A DNA stretch of 64,000 nucleotides from Phragmitibacter flavus (GTDB lineage: Bacteria > Verrucomicrobiota > Verrucomicrobiia > Verrucomicrobiales > Verrucomicrobiaceae): the NCBI RefSeq assembly GCF_005780165.1, contig NZ_VAUV01000007.1:186001-250000 (forward strand), read 5' to 3'. The notes under the pieces were generated by a model. It was not told the origin of the DNA. It ran no database searches and was given only the letters and a program-made list of their open reading frames with translations. The stretch's first letter is position 1. The number at the start of each line of letters is the position of its first letter. Shown here piece after piece: positions 26,861-34,199 of this stretch. A program made the translations under genes and the position numbers.

Positions 26861-28132
26861 ATGAGCATTACCAAGAAGTCCGATGACGCCCTGCCGCATG
26901 TGGTGGTCGTCGGTGCAGGATTTGCAGGGCTGACGGTCGTCAAGGCGCTCGCGGGCAAAGCGGTGAAGGTGACGGTGATTGACCGTGAAAATCATCACTT
27001 GTTTCAGCCGTTGCTGTATCAGGTCGCTTCGGCTGGCTTGTCACCGGCGAACATTGCGCAGCCCATTCGTTCCATTCTTAGCAAGCAGAAGAATGCCGAA
27101 GTGTTGATGGCGACCGTGACTGGTATTGATGTGGCAAACAGGCAGGTGCTGGCAGGCGAACGCAGCATTGGCTATGATCATTTGGTGGTGGCGACCGGGG
27201 CGCGGCATTCTTATTTTGGTCATCCTGAGTGGGAGGAGTTCGCACCGGGGTTGAAGACGCTGGACGATGCGCTGGACATCCGGCGTCGATTGCTGGAGGC
27301 TTTTGAAAAGGCGGAAGTGACGACGGATGCTCTCGAACGCGAACGTTTGATGACCTTTGTGGTAGTGGGCGCGGGACCAACCGGCGTGGAGATGGCGGGG
27401 GCCATTTCAGAGATTGCAAGGGAAACCATGGCGAGCGATTTTCGCACGCTAGATCCCAATCAGACCAAGGTGATTTTGCTGGATGCAGCGGATCGAGTGC
27501 TGCCGTTTTTTGATCCGAAACTGTCGGAGAAAGCCAAAGATCAATTGGAGAGTTTGAACATCCAGGTGCGACTCGGGGTGGCGGTGCAGGGATTGAATGC
27601 CGATGGCGTCACGACCGCGAGCGATTTCATTCATACACGAACCGTGATTTGGGCAGCAGGCAACTCGGCATCGCCATTGGTGAAGCAGTTGCCGGGAGAA
27701 TTTGATCGGGCGGGGCGCATTCACGTGACGCCGGAATTGCATTTGAAGGATCATCCGGAGATTTATGTGATCGGCGACACCGCGCATTGTGTCGGTCCTG
27801 GCGGTGCACCTTATCCCGGAGTTTCGCCCGTGGCGATGCAGCAGGGCAAGAAAGTGGCGGAGAACATTCTTGCACGGATCAATGGAGATCCGGCGAGTGA
27901 GTTCAGCTATTGGGATCGCGGCAGCATGGCAACCATCGGGCGACATCGCGCCGTCGCGGATGTTCACGTGATGAAATTTGGCGGATTGCTGGCTTGGCTG
28001 GCCTGGGTGTTCGTTCACCTGGTGTTTCTGATGAGCTTTAAGAACCGCATTTCCGTTTTTCTGATCTGGGTCTGGGCTTATTTCACGAGGCAACAGGGAG
28101 CGCGATTGATTACCGGGAAACGGGGCGGGTGA
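26861..28132 (+). CDS. Type II NADH:quinone oxidoreductase (NDH-2)
   Basis: 423 residues from the ATG at 26861; the in-frame TTG-led extension to 26783 is not conserved-looking. It is a two-dinucleotide-fold flavoprotein: the FAD motif VVGAGFAGLTVV begins near residue 14 and the NADH motif VVGAGPTGVEMAGA lies near 168. ATGARHSYFGHPEWE, VIGDTAH and SPVAMQQGKKVAENI are typical NDH-2 strings. The C-terminal amphipathic/hydrophobic segment (LLAWLAWVFVHLVFLMSFKN) is the usual membrane anchor. It passes electrons from NADH to quinone without pumping protons and could feed the cbb3 oxidase through a bc1-like complex not seen here. Confidence 0.92.
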   Translation: MSITKKSDDALPHVVVVGAGFAGLTVVKALAGKAVKVTVIDRENHHLFQPLLYQVASAGLSPANIAQPIRSILSKQKNAEVLMATVTGIDVANRQVLAGERSIGYDHLVVATGARHSYFGHPEWEEFAPGLKTLDDALDIRRRLLEAFEKAEVTTDALERERLMTFVVVGAGPTGVEMAGAISEIARETMASDFRTLDPNQTKVILLDAADRVLPFFDPKLSEKAKDQLESLNIQVRLGVAVQGLNADGVTTASDFIHTRTVIWAAGNSASPLVKQLPGEFDRAGRIHVTPELHLKDHPEIYVIGDTAHCVGPGGAPYPGVSPVAMQQGKKVAENILARINGDPASEFSYWDRGSMATIGRHRAVADVHVMKFGGLLAWLAWVFVHLVFLMSFKNRISVFLIWVWAYFTRQQGARLITGKRGG

Positions 28133-28165
28133 GGCAGGCCTGAAGCGGTTCGCCCCCTCGGATTC

Positions 28166-28651
28166 TTAGTGACGCGTAGTTAGCACTCGAAGGAGGGGGA
28201 CATTCTTGTCCTCGTTATTTTCAACCCCACGTTGAGAGTCCTGCCTGCTCTTCAGTAAACCAATCAATTCGTGGGAAGGTGAAATTCTCTTATGCGAGAG
28301 ATAGACATCGGCAAGCAGCATCCGGAAGGGCGCATGTAGTGTTTGGGAAGACACGTGCAGCGTCTGTGATATTGCCTCTCGCATCAGATCATCTTCATTT
28401 TCAGAGGGGAGCCAACTCACATCTCGAAATGAATCCGTGTGGTTTGCCAATTCATTTGCGATGATAATACGAGGGCAATATCAGCGGATACCTTTTTTGA
28501 CGAGTGAAATAACATGTGAATGCTCGCGTAAAGCTCCATTTGAAAGAATAGCACCAAAATCCGTGTTATTTTGCAGACTAAATCCATTTACACCGTGAAA
28601 TACCTTCAACATTGAAGGATATAAGGGGATATTATTTTGCAGAATGTCGTA
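28166..28651 (-). pseudogene. Small gene interrupted by an in-frame TGA
   Basis: Reading minus from 28651, one frame gives protein-like sequence (PSMLKVFHGVNGFSLQN; ILSNGALREHSHVISLVKKG). It meets TGA at 28481-28483 and then continues in the same frame as convincing sequence (YCPRIIIANELANHTDSF; SENEDDLMREAISQTLH) to the stop at 28166. A possible ATG lies at 28612, and the frame is closed by another stop just before 28651. The simplest reading is a decayed gene with a nonsense change and a lost 5' end. The first half weakly recalls SMI1/KNR4 (SUKH) immunity-type proteins, which is a guess. The rest of 28133-28754 holds nothing else I can support. Confidence 0.5.
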
Positions 28652-28754
28652 TCACCTTGTATTCGGCTCAACAACTGTCTATTATTTCATCGAGCTACAG
28701 TGGTCAAGCCGTCGAAACCGCACATGAATATGACGGCATCACCCAAGTAAACCG

Positions 28755-29696
28755 ATGAGGCCGATATTTCACTGCCTAGTTTTGATCACCCTAACACTGT
28801 CCTCCTCCGGCATTGCTCAGCTGGATCCGGGTCAAGTCCCCCAGTATTTTGATGAACTGCCCGCGGCGCTACGGGAGGCCGCCCAAACGAAAAAGAAGAT
28901 CATCCTCTATACCGGGACCGCTCATCACCTTCGAACAAGCAGTCCTCGAGAGTATTTCTTTCGTCACTTTGCGGAACCAAACGTCGCAGTAAGGCATGCG
29001 ATTAAGGATTGGCTTGTTTGCGAACAGTTCGTTCTGGAGCCGATGTCTAAATCGGGCCGAAATAACCCGGATTATCAGAAGCAAATGGCCGCCCGTTTCG
29101 ACCCGCTACACGCCAAATACGACATCCGATTTTTAACGCCAACCATCACGCTTTTGGCTGAAGACGGCAGGAAGATTGCTGGCCCGTTCCAACCCTCCGA
29201 TTTGCCCTCACTCGCCCGCCATCTTGAACCTCCGCAAGTAGCGAATGCGACGGTTGTTGCAAAGTCTAAACCGTTTGCAATTTTCGCAGGCCAAGATATC
29301 GACGCAGCGGAACGGGCCGACAGACGTCTGGTGGCTCTCACACCATTTCTTACTGTCACTAATTACTACTACTTGGGCGAAGAACTCCAGTTTGAGCTCA
29401 AGGAATTAGCTCTGGATAAATTTGAGGACCAAGGACGATTTCACGTCGTGATCATTTACGCCTCGGGGCGGTTCAAACCTCAATTGCCTCCCGGTCATAG
29501 TCCGGTCCTTTTACTCGATGGGAAGTTCTTTCGGGCAGGATCTGGTCGCATTGACCCAGCAGACATGACCACGCGTGGAGTCGGGGTAGTTCCAGTGACT
29601 CCAGGCGACGATTGGATATCCATCAGTATTGACAACAAAGATCAGCTCGAATCGTTGACCAAAGAACTTCTGCAATTGAAAGCGCTGCCGCGATAA
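28755..29696 (+). CDS. Secreted protein of unknown function
   Basis: 313 residues with a signal peptide (IFHCLVLITLTLSSSGIA). The body contains KKKIILYTGTAHH and IRFLTPTITLLAEDGRKIAG, which resembles the core of a thioredoxin-like fold, but there is no CxxC and no redox motif is visible. A second beta-rich half follows (QGRFHVVIIYASGRF, HSPVLLLDGKFF). The first gene of a lower-G island, it shows a different codon flavour from its neighbours upstream. No family is assigned. The start ATG follows an AT-rich 300-base stretch that may contain its promoter. Confidence 0.65.
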   Translation: MRPIFHCLVLITLTLSSSGIAQLDPGQVPQYFDELPAALREAAQTKKKIILYTGTAHHLRTSSPREYFFRHFAEPNVAVRHAIKDWLVCEQFVLEPMSKSGRNNPDYQKQMAARFDPLHAKYDIRFLTPTITLLAEDGRKIAGPFQPSDLPSLARHLEPPQVANATVVAKSKPFAIFAGQDIDAAERADRRLVALTPFLTVTNYYYLGEELQFELKELALDKFEDQGRFHVVIIYASGRFKPQLPPGHSPVLLLDGKFFRAGSGRIDPADMTTRGVGVVPVTPGDDWISISIDNKDQLESLTKELLQLKALPR

Positions 29697-29780
29697 AATC
29701 CTCTTCGAAAGCTATGGAGCCGGGCAATTCAGAAATTCACCGACGGATTGGAAATGCACTTGGAATTAGGGGTTGGACCA

Positions 29781-30197
29781 ATGCAGCGCTCTAAACAAAC
29801 ATTCATTCCCAAAATGACGTCGTTTTCGCCCAAGTCGACGAAGTATCTTCAGGTAGGCCATTTTTGGATGATTCCGATTGATGATCGTCGGTGTGCATGT
29901 GGCGTGGTTCTGGCACTTGTCAAGAATGGGGACGGCAAATTGGACTCGCGATCATTCCTCGCCGGCCTTGTTGACTGGACAGGGCGGACAGTGCCTGATG
30001 AAGATAGTATCCAGGGCAGGCGGATCGTGGTGGAGCGGTTTACTCATATCAAGACCATTCAAATGAGTGGTGGGGAGGTGATTGGTAAAGTCGAGCCGTG
30101 GTGGGATCGGTCCAGTGAGATATCCAAGGACGACAGCATTCCGTCGGCTGGCTACAATGTGCTCACCATTCTGGCCAAAAAGCTCGCGAGCACTTAA
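29781..30197 (+). CDS. Imm26-like small protein (possible immunity protein)
   Basis: 138 residues from the ATG at 29781, which has AGGGG upstream. Earlier in-frame starts at 29748 and 29754 are less convincing. The central YLQVGHFWMIPIDDRRCACG recalls the opening of immunity protein 26 (a GD-x-F-x-IPL-x-DGR-x-x-x-G pattern), here with H instead of the usual D. The remainder is mixed alpha/beta (GGEVIGKVEPWWD). Imm26 proteins protect against polymorphic toxins. No toxin gene is adjacent. The family call is tentative. Confidence 0.5.
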   Translation: MQRSKQTFIPKMTSFSPKSTKYLQVGHFWMIPIDDRRCACGVVLALVKNGDGKLDSRSFLAGLVDWTGRTVPDEDSIQGRRIVVERFTHIKTIQMSGGEVIGKVEPWWDRSSEISKDDSIPSAGYNVLTILAKKLAST

Positions 30198-30307
30198 GCT
30201 GCAACCTGCTTCAATTCAGTGATCACCATCGCGGACGACGCCTTTCGTTCTTCAATCTGGACGTCTTACTTCCATCGTGTCACACTGCAAAGACCTACCC
30301 GAATTCC

Positions 30308-30355
30308 ATGCCCGCGACTCTCCATGCCCGCGACTCTCCATGCCCGCGACTCTCC
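30308..30355 (+). repeat. Three tandem copies of a 16-bp unit, each with an ATG
   Basis: The unit ATGCCCGCGACTCTCC occurs perfectly three times (30308, 30324, 30340). Because 16 is not a multiple of three, the three ATGs fall in three different frames. Only the ATG of the third copy is in frame with the gene that follows. Confidence 0.95.
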
Positions 30356-30939
30356 CTGACTGCGACGAAGTGTTCTCGATGTTTTTTGATCGCTGGTATG
30401 ACGACGATGATCGTCAGCGCAAGGGATTCACCCACACGAGGCCCGACATGATGGTCGCTTTTCGTCCGGGATATGCCGCACTCGATCTCAGCCCTCTCTC
30501 CGACGCTTCTCAGAAGAAAGTCATGGCGAGGATTTCGACGATGTTTCAGACTTGCAAGGCTGATTGGCCCTCCTTCCTCCCGGTGTCCGGCGACATCGAT
30601 GAGAGATGGATTGATGCTTTCGACAATCATTTCAACGCTGGTCGCATTGCAGCACTGATTGAAGAGGCGGACCCGGAGGATTTTGCGAACTCATACGTCG
30701 TAAGTGTTTGTCAGTTTGGGGCGGTTCTGGGCCACGTCATGAAGCTGAAGGAACCACGATTACTATGGGTGCCGGATTGGCCCTATTGGGAGAGCAGCTT
30801 ATATGATCCCGTCACCGGCCAGGTGATTCCACCTTTTCATTGGGCGATCAAGAAGTTCAGCAGTTATGGAGTGGACGACGGCTATGTTGCGAAGATAGGA
30901 TGCATGTTGGACGCACTTAACGATTCTGCCAGTCCATGA
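30340..30939 (+). CDS. Unknown protein in the immunity-like island
   Basis: 199 residues from the ATG at 30340 in the third repeat unit. An in-frame GTG at 30277 would read through the repeat. The protein is soluble and rich in Trp, Phe and Asp (EVFSMFFDRWYDDDDRQ; LLWVPDWPYWESSLYDP; HWAIKKFSSYGVDDG), with no membrane segment or catalytic motif. No family is recognised. Its size, acidity and setting among Imm26-like and DUF4262 genes are compatible with an immunity protein. The translation start could be altered by slippage in the repeat. Confidence 0.6.
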   Translation: MPATLPDCDEVFSMFFDRWYDDDDRQRKGFTHTRPDMMVAFRPGYAALDLSPLSDASQKKVMARISTMFQTCKADWPSFLPVSGDIDERWIDAFDNHFNAGRIAALIEEADPEDFANSYVVSVCQFGAVLGHVMKLKEPRLLWVPDWPYWESSLYDPVTGQVIPPFHWAIKKFSSYGVDDGYVAKIGCMLDALNDSASP

Positions 30940-31100
30940 GCATCGACACATCAGGAGCGTGGTGGACCAGCACTGCCGCAGTTGTGGAATTCTAGGCTGC
31001 TTTGCCGGGTGGAAAGTTGGATATGGAGACTCTGAACACTTGATTATAAAAGCATGAGGAGGCAAAATCGATTGCACTGCAGATCGCACCAAAATCACCG

Positions 31101-31571
31101 ATGAGCCCGGAGTCCAAACAAGCGTTTTTCGAAAGGCAAGAGCGAAACATCGCCCTGCACGGATTCACGACGGTTTCGGTGGTGGGGGAGGCCCATTCGT
31201 TCTCTTATACTGTCGGCCTGCACAAGTCGTATCATCATCCCGAAATGTTGGTGTTCGGGCTGCCGCCAAAGATTGCTCAGGGTGTGTTGTCTGACATTGC
31301 ACGCAAGGTGAAGGAGGGGGAACCGTTCAACTTGTCGAAGCCTAATGACAAGCTCTTGGAGGACTGCAATGTATTCTTTGTTGAGGTGCCAAAATCAGCA
31401 TTTTCGAATTACGTCCTCTCAGCCATTCGATTTAACGGCGAACAGGACTTCTCCCTTTTTCAGATCGTATGGCCATCGGGTCTGGACAATCGTTATCCAT
31501 GGGATTTAGAGGCTGATCCGGAATTCGTGGCTTCGCAGCCTGTTCTGGGAGTGCCCGCCTTTAAAAGTTGA
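31101..31571 (+). CDS. DUF4262 family protein
   Basis: 156 residues. The N-terminal pattern HGFTTVSVVGEAHSFSYTVG followed by GLHKSYHHPEMLVFGLP is the signature of DUF4262: a Y-T-V-G-L box and a P-E-x-x-x-x-G-L-P box. The C terminus keeps the DFSLFQIVWP segment. The biochemical role of this family is not known to me. Members occur scattered in accessory regions. The gene is preceded by a 161-base AT-richer gap and ends 80 bases before the next gene. Confidence 0.75.
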   Translation: MSPESKQAFFERQERNIALHGFTTVSVVGEAHSFSYTVGLHKSYHHPEMLVFGLPPKIAQGVLSDIARKVKEGEPFNLSKPNDKLLEDCNVFFVEVPKSAFSNYVLSAIRFNGEQDFSLFQIVWPSGLDNRYPWDLEADPEFVASQPVLGVPAFKS

Positions 31572-31657
31572 AATGGGATGGAGGACTTGAAGCATATTTC
31601 CTGATGGAAGGGAAGTTGTAATCGACCGGAGTCGAACGTAGCCGCAGAGATTTGCCG

Positions 31658-32044
31658 ATGTATCTTCGTTTCCAAACCTCGATTTCCGATGTTCAGTCCG
31701 GGAGATCGACTGGCATTTTTGTTGCCGCCCATGAGTTTCGGGACAGCAACAGGATTTCTGTCGCCGACGAGACATGGTTGCGCGAATACCTTTCTTACTT
31801 CAACCAGCATCTCGAGATTCCCGATTGTTTGAAAGATCCAGGGCATCGTCGGGCGATCAGTTGGCTTAAAGAGGGAAGCAAAATGATCGGACGTGTCTGG
31901 GCTCTCAAAGCTTTTTTGGAGGAGCATGACATCTTTATCGAGGTTATCACCACACGAGATCCTAGATTGGTGGTTTATGAATACGGTCTTCAGGTGGTGG
32001 CGAGGCCGAGACGGATGTCCCCTCCTGCCCCGGCTCGCGCCTAG
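31658..32044 (+). CDS. Small conserved protein of unknown function
   Basis: 128 residues from the ATG at 31658 (an upstream in-frame TTG exists). The opening MYLRFQTS, then GIFVAAHEFRDSNRISVADE, EYLSYFNQHLEIP, RAISWLKEGSKMIGR and FLEEHDIFIEVITT form an alpha/beta protein. It resembles a widespread short hypothetical family whose members start with MYxRF and end with a VxYEDxxQVxA-like strand (here VVYEYGLQVVA). It is probably cytoplasmic. No function is known to me. Confidence 0.6.
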   Translation: MYLRFQTSISDVQSGRSTGIFVAAHEFRDSNRISVADETWLREYLSYFNQHLEIPDCLKDPGHRRAISWLKEGSKMIGRVWALKAFLEEHDIFIEVITTRDPRLVVYEYGLQVVARPRRMSPPAPARA

Positions 32045-32138
32045 CCGAGCGATGTGTGAATGAAGTTCCCACCTGAATTATCCATTGCGGTAAAAATCGC
32101 TGCTTGAGAATGAGGCTTCTTTGGGGCAAGGTAATACC

Positions 32139-32366
32139 ATGGATTCACGCCTTCAGATTGATCCTGCGATTTGCCACGGCAAGCCGGTGGTCAGGAATAC
32201 TCGAGTTTTGGTGTCTACCATTCTCGGTGCGTTGAGCGGTGGAGATTCCATCGAGACTATTTTGGAGGACTACCCCTCGATTTCGAAGGACGATATTTTC
32301 GCTGCATTGGAGTTTGCGGGGCAAGTCACCGAGTATCAGGTTCTTGAATGCGACTCGGTGGAATGA
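32139..32366 (+). CDS. DUF433 protein (antitoxin-like), without its usual partner
   Basis: 75 residues from the ATG at 32139. The DUF433 signature is complete: IDPAICHGKPVVRNTRVLVS, then LGALSGGDSIETILEDYPSI and DIFAALEFA. The fold is a small winged-helix-like domain, usually the antitoxin of a pair whose toxin is a PIN-like DUF5615 protein encoded immediately downstream. Here the next reading frame encodes a hydrophobic membrane protein instead, so the toxin is missing and the gene is an orphan. Confidence 0.85.
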   Translation: MDSRLQIDPAICHGKPVVRNTRVLVSTILGALSGGDSIETILEDYPSISKDDIFAALEFAGQVTEYQVLECDSVE

Positions 32367-32397
32367 AACTTTTGTTCGGCTAGGATTTCCCTCTCAA

Positions 32398-32814
32398 GTG
32401 AAGCGATACGCGTCCATACGAATCTTGTTTGTCCTTCTGCTAATGGAGGCTTGGTTGTTAGTGACCTATCTGGAACCGTATGGATTTTTACGCTTTGTGA
32501 TTTGGGGGGCATGGATTTGGGCTTGCAGTCCTTATCAAAAGCTCAATTCAATTTCCAAACGCCCATTGGCGCACCGGATTTCCGTTTGGATTCTGATTTT
32601 GTCCATGTTCGGATTGTTTTTTTGGCAATCTCATTTACTGAATCGGAAAGAGTTGGATTGGCCAACCACGGCATTTTTTATGGCCATGGCGCTGGCATGG
32701 GCGTTGCACTTCTGGTCCAAGGTGACTGAAGCGTCGGAAGACGAAGTTAAAGAAATTTTTGGTTATTGTATTGGGACATCCTATTTCCTTCGACATCAAG
32801 AAGGCGATAGGTGA
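32398..32814 (+). CDS. Small membrane protein following DUF433
   Basis: 138 residues if the GTG at 32398 is used. The longer frame from 32239 overlaps DUF433 and gives Arg/Trp-rich sequence unlike protein. Three or four hydrophobic segments are visible (IRILFVLLLMEAWLLV; FLRFVIWGAWIWAC; ISVWILILSMFGLFFW; AFFMAMALAWALHFW), followed by an acidic C terminus. No family is recognised. The ATG at 32443 is another possible start. Confidence 0.5.
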   Translation: MKRYASIRILFVLLLMEAWLLVTYLEPYGFLRFVIWGAWIWACSPYQKLNSISKRPLAHRISVWILILSMFGLFFWQSHLLNRKELDWPTTAFFMAMALAWALHFWSKVTEASEDEVKEIFGYCIGTSYFLRHQEGDR

Positions 32815-32928
32815 GATGGAAAGGCTGGGAGCTTGCGGCTCTGTGAAAACGAACTTTTCCAGATCATTACCGTCTTGTCCGGCGGCGGCTGAATGTCAAC
32901 CAGGTTGGGGATATGAATATTGAGTTTC

Positions 32929-33282
32929 TCACTTGTCTGACCAAACGGCGAATTCGTTTTGGCTGGGTTCGGTGAAGTGGAAGCGGCGGCCGCCTGGGAA
33001 GGAGAAGATGGGTTTGATGATGGTGCCACCTGCGGCTTCGACTTTGGCTTGGGTTTCTTCGAGTCGCTCGCTGTAGAAGACGATGAGGGCGGCACCGGTG
33101 GTGGTGGTGGAGGCTTGGTCCGATTGAAAGAAACCGCCGTCGAGGCCCTGGTCGGAGAAGGCGCAATAGGCGGGGCCGTAGTCTTCGAAGCTCCAGCCGA
33201 AGGCTTCGATGAAAAACTTTTTGGTTTGTTCGAGGTCGCGGGAGGGGAGCTCGACGTAGTTGATTTTTTCGTGGTTGTTCAT
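32929..33282 (-). CDS. VOC (glyoxalase/bleomycin-resistance) family protein
   Basis: 117 residues, one vicinal-oxygen-chelate domain. It opens with INYVELPSRDLEQTKKFF and the AFGWSFEDYGPAYCAF strand, then VEAAGGTIIKPIFSFPGGRR and the final FTEPSQNEFAVW. The glutamate in the last strand is a likely metal ligand. The enzymatic role is unassigned; homologues are often annotated as glyoxalase-like. It lies 18 bases downstream of the UspA gene on the same strand and is likely co-transcribed. Confidence 0.85.
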   Translation of the reverse strand: MNNHEKINYVELPSRDLEQTKKFFIEAFGWSFEDYGPAYCAFSDQGLDGGFFQSDQASTTTTGAALIVFYSERLEETQAKVEAAGGTIIKPIFSFPGGRRFHFTEPSQNEFAVWSDK

Positions 33283-33300
33283 AGAAAAATGGGTTTGCGG

Positions 33301-34152
33301 CTAGCGGAACATCAATACGGAAACGAGGCAGGTGCGGACCATGGTTGTGGTGGTGCTGCCGAGAAGAAGGTGGCGGATGCGGGTGTGGCCATAAGCTCCC
33401 ATGACGAGGAGGGGAATCTCGGCCGATTTGAGGGTGGCGGTGATGCCTTCTTCGGGTTCGCCGGGATTGAGGTGCGGGATGACCTGGTATCCGGCGTTGC
33501 TCAGTTTTTGGGCGGCGTTTTCGAAGGCGGGTGGGGTTTGGGCGTTGCTGATGCCAGCCATGTAGAGGTGGCAGGTGAGGCCTTGGAGGAGGGGTTGGTT
33601 GATGGCGTAGGTGACGGCTTTTTCGGCGCTGGGGCCGCCATCGAACGCGAGGAGGAACTTGTCGATGGGGCGGAACGATCGGGAGGTGACGAGAACGGGT
33701 TGGTGGGCGCTGCGAATGATGCGCTCAAGGTTGCCGCCTAGGTGCATGGTGGCGAAGTCGGCGGATTTGCCGCGTTTGCCGATGACGAGAAGTTCGGAGG
33801 TTGGGGTGTATTCAGCGACGGTGTCGACGAGGGTGCCGTGACGTTGTTCGATGTGGATGTTGGTGAGTCCGGTGGCGCGGAGATGGCGGTCGGCTTCGGC
33901 GAGGATGGCGTCGCCACGGAGCCGGGCGACACGGGATTTGGCTTCGTCGAGGGCGACGAGTTCGGCCAAAAGGGCTTGCTGGGCGTCGACCATGAGGCTG
34001 CCGCTGAGGTCGGCGAGCGAGGCGCTTTCGCGGTGGGGATCGAGGGTGTGGAGGACATGGATGCTGGCCTGGGTGCGTTGGGCGACCCAGGCAGTGTGAT
34101 CGTAGACGCTGGGGGAGTAGTTGGAGCCGTCGGTGCAGGAGAGAATGGACAT
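33301..34152 (-). CDS. Tandem-domain universal stress protein
   Basis: 283 residues containing two Usp domains (about 1-140 and 150-283). The first opens with MSILSCTDGSNYS. The second opens with DKFLLAFDGGPSAEKAV and carries the nucleotide-loop signature GAYGHTRIRHLLLGSTT, suggesting ATP binding by the C-terminal half. It follows the SulP gene by 48 bases. UspA proteins next to SulP transporters are a recurring arrangement and suggest control of anion uptake. The start codon is preceded by a heptamer repeat and no Shine-Dalgarno sequence. Confidence 0.92.
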   Translation of the reverse strand: MSILSCTDGSNYSPSVYDHTAWVAQRTQASIHVLHTLDPHRESASLADLSGSLMVDAQQALLAELVALDEAKSRVARLRGDAILAEADRHLRATGLTNIHIEQRHGTLVDTVAEYTPTSELLVIGKRGKSADFATMHLGGNLERIIRSAHQPVLVTSRSFRPIDKFLLAFDGGPSAEKAVTYAINQPLLQGLTCHLYMAGISNAQTPPAFENAAQKLSNAGYQVIPHLNPGEPEEGITATLKSAEIPLLVMGAYGHTRIRHLLLGSTTTTMVRTCLVSVLMFR

Positions 34153-34156
34153 GGGG

Positions 34157-34184
34157 AAAGGATAAAGGATAAAGGATAAGGGAT
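34157..34184. repeat. Heptamer tandem repeat AAAGGAT before the UspA start
   Basis: Three perfect copies and one imperfect copy (AAGGGAT) of a 7-bp unit begin 5 bases upstream of the UspA start codon. In mRNA sense they read as pyrimidine-rich ATCCTTT units. They occupy the position of the ribosome-binding site. Confidence 0.85.
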
Positions 34185-34199
34185 AAAGACTTTGGGAGG

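Noticed and set aside
32239-32397. N-terminal extension of the membrane protein overlapping DUF433
   Set aside because: It is DUF433 read in another frame, rich in Arg/Trp/Phe without pattern; a start at 32398 or 32443 is more likely.
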